From NCBI GenBank assembly GCA_938075675.1, contig CALJHE010000001.1, positions 1 to 64,000 of the forward strand: a stretch of DNA of 64,000 nucleotides. The letters are read 5' to 3'. Shown here in pieces: positions 25,138 through 32,226 of this stretch. Each line of letters starts with the position of its first letter. Within the stretch, counting starts at the first letter, position 1. Origin of the DNA: Candidatus Poseidoniaceae archaeon. Its GTDB lineage: Archaea > Thermoplasmatota > Poseidoniia > Poseidoniales > Poseidoniaceae. Made by a program: the position numbers and the translations under genes. The notes below the pieces were generated by a model. It saw only the letters and a program-made list of their open reading frames with translations. It was not told the DNA's origin and made no database searches.

Positions 25138-27486
25138 CTATGATTGACCCTCTACATGGAGGGAACGGCCACCGAGCGGTGCGAATGCACGGCCGGATCC
25201 GTCGTAGAATTTGCCCATCCATTCCACAAAGTGGAGACGGGCTGCGTGAATTGTAGGGGAAAGGATTCCCAATGCGATGGCGAACAATTGAACGAAGAGG
25301 AAAAGGATGAGGCAGAAGATTCCAACAAGGACGCCAGAAAGTCCACCGCTCGAGAAAGCGTTAACCATCGGCTCGAATCCCATGGTAATGGATACTTCTG
25401 CAATCTTGACACCTGCCACACCGACGCCCATAATCCGCAGATATGAGAGCGTGTTCGCAAGCAGCCCGAAAGTTTCGATTGGACCCATGATAATGCCGCC
25501 TGCCCATCCGAATTTTTCATAAACAGCCAATCCAATGATGAGACTAACAAGACCAATGAAAAGCAATGCGGTCCAGATTTGGAACTCGAACAAAGCGTTG
25601 TATCCTGAAACCATATTGCGGCCTTGCATGAAGCCTCCAATGAGAATGAGAAGCCAAGAGCCTTTCTCAAAGTATGCAGCAGCAGCGCCATGTGCCTTGA
25701 AGACGTTGATGAGACCGAGAACGTAGCCAACAAAGATGTGAGCCGCCCCCAGGTAGATGGAAAGTATAACGTATTCTTGCAATCCATGGCCGGCTGAAGC
25801 ACGGTGGAAAGGCATGTGAAGGCCTCCAAGATTGAGCACGTCAGCGATTGCGCCTGGAACATGGACGTTATGGTACGTCCAATCATAGAAGGCATAGAAC
25901 GGTGAATCGTTACCCATTTGGCCTGTTTCATCCCAAACGAATCCGAAGCCTTCTGCGAAAATAACGCCCCAGACGATACACGAAACGCCCATCCAGCGAA
26001 GAATAGTCAAGCCTTTTTGAGCCAGAGGGTCTGCTGCGAATGCCTTCGAACCGAGCCAGTAAGAGAGCGCAAGCAGAACAAGTCCGTATCCCCAATCACC
26101 CAAAATCATACCGTAAACGAGCGGGAATGTCATCATGATGAGCATGGAGGGGTCGAATGTGCCGTACTTAGGGCGTCCAACCAAGTCCACCATCAATTCA
26201 AACGGTTCAGTAATTGAGCCGTTTGAGAACTGGATAGGCGGTTCAACATCGTGGCTTCCGTCGTCGTGAGAAGGCGTATTACGAATACGTGTGAGCGTGA
26301 TGTCAAGTTCAGGTAGGTTGATTTTCCCATCGCCATCGAGGTCGACTGCAGATACAAGTTTACCCATTTCCCAAGGCGGGAGGTTCGCGATGTTTGCGTT
26401 CTTCAAAGCTGATTGAAACTCATAACAATCGATGAGTCCGGATTCATCCAAATCGATAGCGTTGAAAAACTGGAATACGGTCTGGTCGGACTTGGTAAGG
26501 TAGTTTGAAAGCATCAAAAGTTCTTCAGGGTCAGAAGGACCGTGATTTTCATGCTCATCATGGTGGTGGTGCCCTCCTTCGAACGCTTCTATTGTAACGT
26601 GAGAAGCAACCTTCGCCAATTCTGCTTCAACCATAGAGGCTTGTGATGTAGGAACCCAGCCATCAAGGGCAAAAGCTTGGTTGCTGACTGCGACCAATGT
26701 TGGAGCAGTATACACAGCAGCCTCACGAGTGAGGTATTCTTTGGCGGCTACCAAATTACGGCCGTTTCGAATCGCCCAAGCATCAAGTGCTGATTGAGCG
26801 TCGGTTATTTTCGATTCAAGTTGCATTATTTCTTCGAGAAGTTTTTTTGACTTCTCACCGGGTGAACCTTCGCCTGCTGGGATTTGAACAGGTTTTGAAC
26901 CGATTTCAGCAAGACAGATTTGAACTTCTGCGGAATGTTTTGAGCGGCATGCAACTGCGACCAGCCCACCTTCAGCATGAAGTTCAATCTTGTCACGAAT
27001 GTCTGCGAACGCTTCCTTTGCCTTTGAAGCGCGTCGAACTTCGCCCACGAAGACTTCAAGATCACCGTATCCAGCCATCAATTCGAGAGGGATATCCAAC
27101 GGTGCAAGACGTTGCAAGAGTTGTTGTTGCTCCTTCGAAGATGAAATCTTAACTTCAGAGTCTCGAATGGTGTCGATGTAACCAAGGGCAGCAGTAATCT
27201 TCTCTTCAAATCCGGCTACCATCTTAGATGCCTCTTTGCGAGACATTGGGCCGTCGGAATTGACGGCTTGAACGGCTGAGGAGACCGCTTGAACTTTGAC
27301 CAAGAGATTACTTATTGCGTTTGCTTCGTCAGAATCCATTGAGGAACCAACGCCAATACCGTCTTCAAAACGACCGTATTCTTCAATGTGTACGCATGAA
27401 AGGTCGGTGCAGAGCCGTAGAATTTCTTCTATCTTCTCTACAGGAGCCGCTACTGTAAGACGAGACATGTCGGTAGTAGCAAACAT
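25138..27486 (-). CDS. atpI: A-type ATP synthase subunit I with an inserted EF-hand pair
   Basis: Subunit I (subunit a) is the membrane stator holding the ion half-channels and the peripheral stalks. The N-terminal cytoplasmic domain starts MSRLTVAAPVEKIEEILRLC, and the C-terminal domain has seven or eight hydrophobic segments from about residue 445 (MILGDWGYGLVLL onward, then LGAAHIFVGYVLGLIN and TLSYLRIMGVGVAG). Between them, after a His-rich stretch (residues about 304-318), lie two EF-hand loops: DLDESGLIDCYEF near 344 and DLDGDGKINLPEL near 381, both with the acidic ligands and the 12th-position Glu. Spacing of 37 residues is typical of a paired EF-hand. The total of 782 residues exceeds the usual 620-680. 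I know of no precedent in this family. Confidence 0.95.
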   Translation of the reverse strand: MFATTDMSRLTVAAPVEKIEEILRLCTDLSCVHIEEYGRFEDGIGVGSSMDSDEANAISNLLVKVQAVSSAVQAVNSDGPMSRKEASKMVAGFEEKITAALGYIDTIRDSEVKISSSKEQQQLLQRLAPLDIPLELMAGYGDLEVFVGEVRRASKAKEAFADIRDKIELHAEGGLVAVACRSKHSAEVQICLAEIGSKPVQIPAGEGSPGEKSKKLLEEIMQLESKITDAQSALDAWAIRNGRNLVAAKEYLTREAAVYTAPTLVAVSNQAFALDGWVPTSQASMVEAELAKVASHVTIEAFEGGHHHHDEHENHGPSDPEELLMLSNYLTKSDQTVFQFFNAIDLDESGLIDCYEFQSALKNANIANLPPWEMGKLVSAVDLDGDGKINLPELDITLTRIRNTPSHDDGSHDVEPPIQFSNGSITEPFELMVDLVGRPKYGTFDPSMLIMMTFPLVYGMILGDWGYGLVLLALSYWLGSKAFAADPLAQKGLTILRWMGVSCIVWGVIFAEGFGFVWDETGQMGNDSPFYAFYDWTYHNVHVPGAIADVLNLGGLHMPFHRASAGHGLQEYVILSIYLGAAHIFVGYVLGLINVFKAHGAAAAYFEKGSWLLILIGGFMQGRNMVSGYNALFEFQIWTALLFIGLVSLIIGLAVYEKFGWAGGIIMGPIETFGLLANTLSYLRIMGVGVAGVKIAEVSITMGFEPMVNAFSSGGLSGVLVGIFCLILFLFVQLFAIALGILSPTIHAARLHFVEWMGKFYDGSGRAFAPLGGRSLHVEGQS

Positions 27487-27496
27487 TGGGAACGCC

Positions 27497-27808
27497 TCAC
27501 TGTGATGTTACGGAGTCAAGAAGACTCTTGAGTGCCTTTTCTTTTCGGCTGGATGCAGATGATTCAATGCTTTCGACAACGGATGCGCCTTCTTTGAGAA
27601 CTGCATCTGCTTCTTTCCCGGCTTTTGAACGGGCAGCCTCAAGCGTAGCCTGAGTTTCGCTCACAGACTCTTCAGTAGCATTTGAAACGAGTGCTGCAGC
27701 CTCACGTCGAGCGTCGGCCGTAATTTTGCTGGACTCAGTTTGAGCCGAGGAAAGTCGCTTTTCAGCGGACTGCTCAGCCTCTTTGATTTTTCGGAGGACA
27801 TCTTTCAT
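27497..27808 (-). CDS. atpH: A-type ATP synthase subunit H
   Basis: A 103-residue coiled-coil protein, MKDVLRKIKEAEQSAEKRLSSA, that pairs with subunit E in the peripheral stalks. Low complexity in Ala, Glu, Lys and Ser is normal for this family. The track starts at a GTG at 27823; I use the ATG at 27808, which gives the family start. It is the first gene of the ATP synthase operon, 10 bases before atpI and 90 bases after the methyltransferase gene. Confidence 0.88.
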   Translation of the reverse strand: MKDVLRKIKEAEQSAEKRLSSAQTESSKITADARREAAALVSNATEESVSETQATLEAARSKAGKEADAVLKEGASVVESIESSASSRKEKALKSLLDSVTSQ

Positions 27809-27898
27809 ACCCAAGTAAATCACCAGTGTTCCGCCGTATGTACTGAGGTTTATGAGGCTAATGGGCGATAAGAACGGAGAATCGACCGCAGGAAGTCG

Positions 27899-28648
27899 TC
27901 ATTCAGCCTTAGGTTTGGTCGCCCGAAATCGGCTTGACATCATGAAAGGCATCAAGAGACGACCCTGTACATCGTCAAAACCCACTTCTTTCATCATTGC
28001 GCGATAGTATCCATTTGTGCCGTATTGAGTATACGTGTTGGCAAGACCTTTCCAGGGGTGATTCTTTTCTCGTGTAACATATCGAGCAATCCACTGAACG
28101 ACTGTCGCCATCCAAATTCGGCCGCCAAGACCGTGGAACCAATTGGCTTTCCCAGCATCGCATATTACCAGTCTACCGCCGGGTTTTAGAACGCGATAAA
28201 TCTCACTCAATCCCTTTTTTTTGTCCTGAAAATCACGGAAAGAAAACAGGCAGAACACCATATCGAATGTGTTGTCATCCAATGGGATTGATTCTGCGAT
28301 AGCTTCGACGTATTGAGCGGGAGATTCGCCGCGCGACTCCCGAGCAGAATCGACGCGGTTTTTCGCTACCTTGAGCATCTCTGCTGAAGGGTCAAGACAT
28401 GTCACATCGAGTCCGACAAGGTCTTCGGCAAAAGAGCCAGGTCCGCATCCAACTTCGAGAACTTTCATGCCCGGAGTAGCGTGGTTGCGCACATTACGCC
28501 TCCATCTTTTGTCCTGACCAAAAGTCATCAAACGGTTTACTCTATCGTAATTTGGAATGGTTTCTTCAAGTTGTAACTCGAGTTTCTCCCATGCATCGAT
28601 ATCGATGCCAGAAGGGTCGTAACCACCTGTAGCCGATCGGTCGCCCAT
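27899..28648 (-). CDS. UbiE/MenG-like SAM-dependent methyltransferase
   Basis: A 249-residue class I methyltransferase. Motif I is VLEVGCGPGSFAEDL, followed by VTCLDPSAEMLKVAKNR, then IPLDDNTFDMVFCLFSFRDFQDKKKGLSEIYRVLKPGGRLVICD, which closely follows the UbiE/MenG pattern. Such enzymes methylate the menaquinone or ubiquinone ring; a quinone role would fit the aerobic chain in this window, but the substrate is not shown by sequence. GAGG lies 9 bases before the ATG. It precedes the ATP synthase operon on the same strand by 90 bases and may share its transcript. Confidence 0.8.
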   Translation of the reverse strand: MGDRSATGGYDPSGIDIDAWEKLELQLEETIPNYDRVNRLMTFGQDKRWRRNVRNHATPGMKVLEVGCGPGSFAEDLVGLDVTCLDPSAEMLKVAKNRVDSARESRGESPAQYVEAIAESIPLDDNTFDMVFCLFSFRDFQDKKKGLSEIYRVLKPGGRLVICDAGKANWFHGLGGRIWMATVVQWIARYVTREKNHPWKGLANTYTQYGTNGYYRAMMKEVGFDDVQGRLLMPFMMSSRFRATKPKAE

Positions 28649-28733
28649 GGCTGTTCCTCACGCCCGACCTCTTTGGATATGTCGCCCAAAACAAACCGCC
28701 ATAATGAACGGGAAAGGGGTCGGAAAACCGCCC

Positions 28734-29537
28734 TCAAGCGATACGTTCGACGGTTTCCGGAGTAATTCCTTCTTCTGGAGTTACACGGAAAACGAGAATC
28801 TTGAGATTCTCTGGAGCGTTTCGGAATTTTGAGACGATCATCGAGGTTTCAAAGTCAGTACCAATGGTTCGAACTTGGAACGAGAGAACCATGTCTGCAA
28901 TCGAAGCAAGTTCTTGTTTGACCGTAGGATCAAGACCATTGGTAGAGACCGATACAAGAAGGAGGCCTCGGTTCAACTGAACATGCGCTTGAAGCATACG
29001 CACCATTGCGATGACACGTGAAGGGTCTTCACGCTGCAAGAAGAAATCGAGACTGTCAATAACCGCTCTAAAATAAGGACCAAGGGCCATAACCTCATTG
29101 GTGACTTCGGTCAAGTAATCTTGAGTATTGTCATCGACGAAACGTGTTTGGGCAAGACGGCGAATGTCGTCAAGTCGGAAACCTTCGAGACGATATCGGC
29201 TTGCAAGCAACTCTCTTTCGAGGACGGTTGTATTGTATTCTTCGCCAATCGTACGGACACTGATGTCAAGCGGCCAGTCGTACTTCTGGAAAATACGAAT
29301 GATTTCTTGTTGACCTTCGTTGGTTGAAATGTAAAGTGTGTTTTCCGCTTCTTCGGCCGGAGACGTGAATTGCTTCGCAAACAATTCACTGCCAGACCCG
29401 GTATCCGTGAAAGCAACCATCATGAATCCACGGGGAACTCCACCGTGCATTTCGTTGTCGAACTTTGGGACTCCAAAGGAGCCTACTTTACCGAAGAACT
29501 CTTCATCCTCTGGGTCAAATTCAATTTTTCTTGCCAT
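28734..29537 (-). CDS. KaiC/RadA-like protein with degenerate P-loop (third of trio)
   Basis: A 267-residue RecA-fold protein. It aligns with KaiC-type ATPases: KFDNEMHGGVPRGFMMVAF, TDTGSGSELFAKQF at the Walker A position, TLYISTNEGQQEIIRIFQKY, and AVIDSLDFFLQ at the Walker B position. The Walker A Lys is missing (SGSELF instead of SGKT), so ATP hydrolysis is unlikely. It is the last of three linked KaiC-like genes, 10 bases after the second. An acidic N-terminus (EFDPEDEEF) is added. Partner proteins are unknown; KaiC-like proteins act in clocks, archaellum assembly (FlaH) and signalling. Confidence 0.8.
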   Translation of the reverse strand: MARKIEFDPEDEEFFGKVGSFGVPKFDNEMHGGVPRGFMMVAFTDTGSGSELFAKQFTSPAEEAENTLYISTNEGQQEIIRIFQKYDWPLDISVRTIGEEYNTTVLERELLASRYRLEGFRLDDIRRLAQTRFVDDNTQDYLTEVTNEVMALGPYFRAVIDSLDFFLQREDPSRVIAMVRMLQAHVQLNRGLLLVSVSTNGLDPTVKQELASIADMVLSFQVRTIGTDFETSMIVSKFRNAPENLKILVFRVTPEEGITPETVERIA

Positions 29538-29547
29538 AACAATAACC

Positions 29548-30159
29548 TCAGTTGATGAGTACTTGACCTCTGTCGATTAAATCTGTACAATACAAGTCAA
29601 GATTTGCGAGAACAAGTGGAGGCGTTTGGTCTGGAACGTTGAGAATCACAGACAAAACTTCTCTCTGCCGGAAGGTGTTGATGAAGGTGTGAAGGTATTC
29701 AGCAAGCATTCGATCATCGTTGTAGATTGCAAGGGCATTAACGCTGTCCAAGAATACAAAGTTACGAGCTGCGGTGGTCATTCTTAGAATATACAGTGTT
29801 CTCAAGAGAACGGACTCGAGCATAATTGGGCTGTCGACAAAATGGATGTTGGTGTAGGCAACGTCAGTGCCTCCAAGGATGCCAGAGGACACCAAATCAA
29901 CGAACTGGATCCGAGAAATGTCTTCGTCAGTGAGTCCAATTGCCTTGAATTCTTCAATACGTTCTGCTGCACCGACGCTGGCACAAATGTATACGCCACC
30001 CATTTCAAACATCTGCATTAGCGGGATGAGAGTGCTTGCAGTGACGTTGAATGCGTTTGAATTACCACAGCGAACCTGAATCGAACTGTTGAGGCTAACA
30101 TCCTGAGCAAGTTGCTCAGCAATACGGTCATCGAGTACGAGATTCGTGTACATTATCAT
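29548..30159 (-). CDS. KaiC-like protein without Walker A (second of trio)
   Basis: A 203-residue protein that resembles the RecA-like core of its neighbours but lacks a P-loop; the region where it would lie reads NAFNVTASTLIPLMQMFEMGG. The later part is recognisable: IQFVDLVSSGILG, FVFLDSVNALAIYNDDRMLAEYLHTFINTFRQR and a terminal DLIDRGQVLIN parallel the Walker B strand and following helix of the third gene. Its start overlaps the stop of the first KaiC-like gene by 4 bases. It probably forms a structural partner in a hetero-oligomer; this is inference. Confidence 0.7.
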   Translation of the reverse strand: MIMYTNLVLDDRIAEQLAQDVSLNSSIQVRCGNSNAFNVTASTLIPLMQMFEMGGVYICASVGAAERIEEFKAIGLTDEDISRIQFVDLVSSGILGGTDVAYTNIHFVDSPIMLESVLLRTLYILRMTTAARNFVFLDSVNALAIYNDDRMLAEYLHTFINTFRQREVLSVILNVPDQTPPLVLANLDLYCTDLIDRGQVLIN

Positions 30160-30944
30160 CCACCTACCTTGTTGGTTTTATCGTGTTGAGCGCCCCATTT
30201 GAGCATTGGAGTAAGCATTACTCCGAGAGGAGTCAGTTCGATAGCGTGTTTCGCTCGACTGTGGGAAGTGCCTCGCATCTTTACCACCTGCAGGAAACGA
30301 AGAAGGTGGCCCATGCGTTCAACATCGCCCATGACGATAATCCCGTCGGCAATTGCCTCCTCCACACCGAAGGAAGACCAATGAGCGTTTTCTGTGGCAG
30401 AAGTAATCTCTGAAATCAGGATGGTCGTGCAACCAAGTGAGGCAAGTTTCTTACCGAGAGTGAAAAGGAAGTCACGAATCAATTGCTCGGATTTAATCTT
30501 GTAACAAAGTGTAGTCACCGAATCAATCACAAGCCGTGTAGCACCGATTTCGTGAACGATGTTGATAATCGCTTTAATCAATGCGTGAACATCGTCAAGG
30601 TCGAAAGACGCCTTGTCAAGACCGAGCCAAGAATACAACACGTCCATGTCAAAAACATTGATTTTGCCAGAGTCAACCATTTTCATATCGAAAAAAGCGT
30701 ATTGCCGGATGTTTTCGAGGAGTTTAATCGAAGGTTCAGTTGCAGTAAAGTGCGCACATGATTCCGGGAGCTTTGCAAGAGCACCACGGACAAGGAACTC
30801 CATGGCAAGTGTGGTCTTTCCTGAGCCACAAGTACCTGCAGCAAGAACGGTCGAGCCGTGAGGTATACCGCCCCGAAGGATTTCGTCCAAGCCGTGAATA
30901 CCCGTAATACAGCGGTCACGGGTGTAATTAGAGGTTGACTGCAT
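30156..30944 (-). CDS. KaiC/RadA-like ATPase with intact P-loop (first of trio)
   Basis: A 262-residue ATPase of the KaiC/RAD55 type. GIHGLDEILRGGIPHGSTVLAAGTCGSGKTT holds an intact Walker A, and TRLVIDSVTTLCYK the Walker B strand; LGCTTILISEIT follows as in KaiC proteins. It has a single RecA domain, so it is closer to archaeal KaiC-like or FlaH proteins than to clock KaiC. The ORF track starts 4 codons upstream at GTG 30956; I take the ATG at 30944. It is the only member of the three-gene set likely to hydrolyse ATP. Confidence 0.85.
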   Translation of the reverse strand: MQSTSNYTRDRCITGIHGLDEILRGGIPHGSTVLAAGTCGSGKTTLAMEFLVRGALAKLPESCAHFTATEPSIKLLENIRQYAFFDMKMVDSGKINVFDMDVLYSWLGLDKASFDLDDVHALIKAIINIVHEIGATRLVIDSVTTLCYKIKSEQLIRDFLFTLGKKLASLGCTTILISEITSATENAHWSSFGVEEAIADGIIVMGDVERMGHLLRFLQVVKMRGTSHSRAKHAIELTPLGVMLTPMLKWGAQHDKTNKVGG

Positions 30945-31017
30945 GGGATTCAACACACACCAGTGGCTTTGGGTTCATGAAGCATCCGCTGATTAGCGTT
31001 CAAACGGGCATCGGATA

Positions 31018-32139
31018 TCACGAACTTGAGATTGTCCCTGGAGTTGGCGAAGTTTGGACCGCCCAAGAGGCTTGAGTGCCGTTGAAAGTCGCCTCCATTG
31101 ATTGACCCAAAGAGGTGAATAAACCGTCCTCACCGCCCCACTGAACGGTCATCACATCATACGGCCTTGCTTGGTCAAGTTGCGTGTAACGCAGGGAAAG
31201 AACACCCTTTCCGTCGTTGAGCAAGTTAATTGACCCCACGCCAAGGAACGATTCCTGTGACAAATCAATGATCTGTGAAGCACCATCGCTGGCTTGTGAG
31301 CTTTCATCTCCGGTAAAGAGTACAGTCGAGTGTCCAGAAATTACACCATCTTGGAACAACAGATTCGTCCCCCCATCTGCAGAGGTGTGATTTAGAGACC
31401 ATCCTCGTAAAGAAAGGGCGAAGTCATTCGGATTATAGATTTCAATCCACTCAGGTCCAAGGGATATCGGCCTTAGCATAACTTCGCTCAAATAGAGGTC
31501 ATTGTCTTTTTGACCTCCACGATGAACTTCAAGAATGACACGGAGGATTTCTCCGTTTTGTGAGAATTGACGGTTGGCCGAAGAAGAGGCTGTAGCCGTA
31601 GAACGTTCTGTACCTCCGGAAAACAAATCCACGCCTACACGAGAAGCGTTGTGTGATTCAATCACAGAAATCGACAAATAAAGCGAAAAACCAATATCCA
31701 ACCCGAGCCCCAGCGCCATGTTTTCTTCGGACACATTACGCAGCGCTTCAATACGTTGTTCATCCAATATGCCGCCACTCACAAGGCCAGTCTGCACGCG
31801 CCCGTTGTCCAAAGATACTGCATCCAATAAATGCCATTCGGATGTCGAATTATTGTAGTCGAGGCTGTCCGGGCCCATCGGTACAAACCATCCACCGTCT
31901 GAAGTCAAACGATCCATACCTTGTACAGCAGCACGGTCGATTCGGTCTACATCTGGGTCGTTCGATCCCATCTGAAGTTGTGCAAGTGAAAGAAAGGCGG
32001 TAAGAATCATGAGAAACAACGCAAATGCTGAAAGAAATTCAATGACTGCCGTGAGAGCATTGTTGTCTCTTTCAAGAGAGCAAACCTCCACACCGCGCAT
32101 GAAGTTGCTACTGTTCGGCGATTGAAGAGGTTGCCGCAT
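31018..32139 (-). CDS. Membrane-anchored surface protein with lamin-tail domain
   Basis: A protein of about 373 residues. An N-terminal hydrophobic helix (ALTAVIEFLSAFALFLMILTAFLSL) resembles archaeal pilin-like or type I anchors. The C-terminal part contains a lamin-tail (LTD) domain: DLYLSEVMLRPISLGPEWIEIYNPNDFALSLRGWSLNH, a fold found on secreted proteins. The track starts at 32220; I use the ATG at 32139 because a TATA-like AATAATT lies about 25 bases upstream, consistent with a leaderless transcript. The ATG at 32100 is also possible. It is divergent from the large secreted gene at 32227. Function unknown, likely at the cell surface. Confidence 0.72.
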   Translation of the reverse strand: MRQPLQSPNSSNFMRGVEVCSLERDNNALTAVIEFLSAFALFLMILTAFLSLAQLQMGSNDPDVDRIDRAAVQGMDRLTSDGGWFVPMGPDSLDYNNSTSEWHLLDAVSLDNGRVQTGLVSGGILDEQRIEALRNVSEENMALGLGLDIGFSLYLSISVIESHNASRVGVDLFSGGTERSTATASSSANRQFSQNGEILRVILEVHRGGQKDNDLYLSEVMLRPISLGPEWIEIYNPNDFALSLRGWSLNHTSADGGTNLLFQDGVISGHSTVLFTGDESSQASDGASQIIDLSQESFLGVGSINLLNDGKGVLSLRYTQLDQARPYDVMTVQWGGEDGLFTSLGQSMEATFNGTQASWAVQTSPTPGTISSS

Positions 32140-32174
32140 GGAGTGAATGCAAATCATCGAATTATTGCGCCTAT

Positions 32175-32189
32175 GCCCCCTTCGGGGGC
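32175..32189. other. GC-rich hairpin between divergent surface-protein genes
   Basis: GCCCCC-TTC-GGGGGC is a perfect six-base-pair hairpin with a three-base loop in the 87-base space between two divergent surface-protein genes. It could be a transcription block, a protein site or a stabilising 5' element. Which gene it serves is not clear. Confidence 0.5.
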
Positions 32190-32226
32190 GATGAGTCTTT
32201 GAAGCCCCGCTGTGAGGCACCTGTCA

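Noticed and set aside
25152-25931. 259-residue minus-strand ORF overlapping atpI
   Set aside because: It is another frame of the atpI coding region; composition (Ser/Cys/Trp-rich) is that of a shadow and atpI itself is certain.
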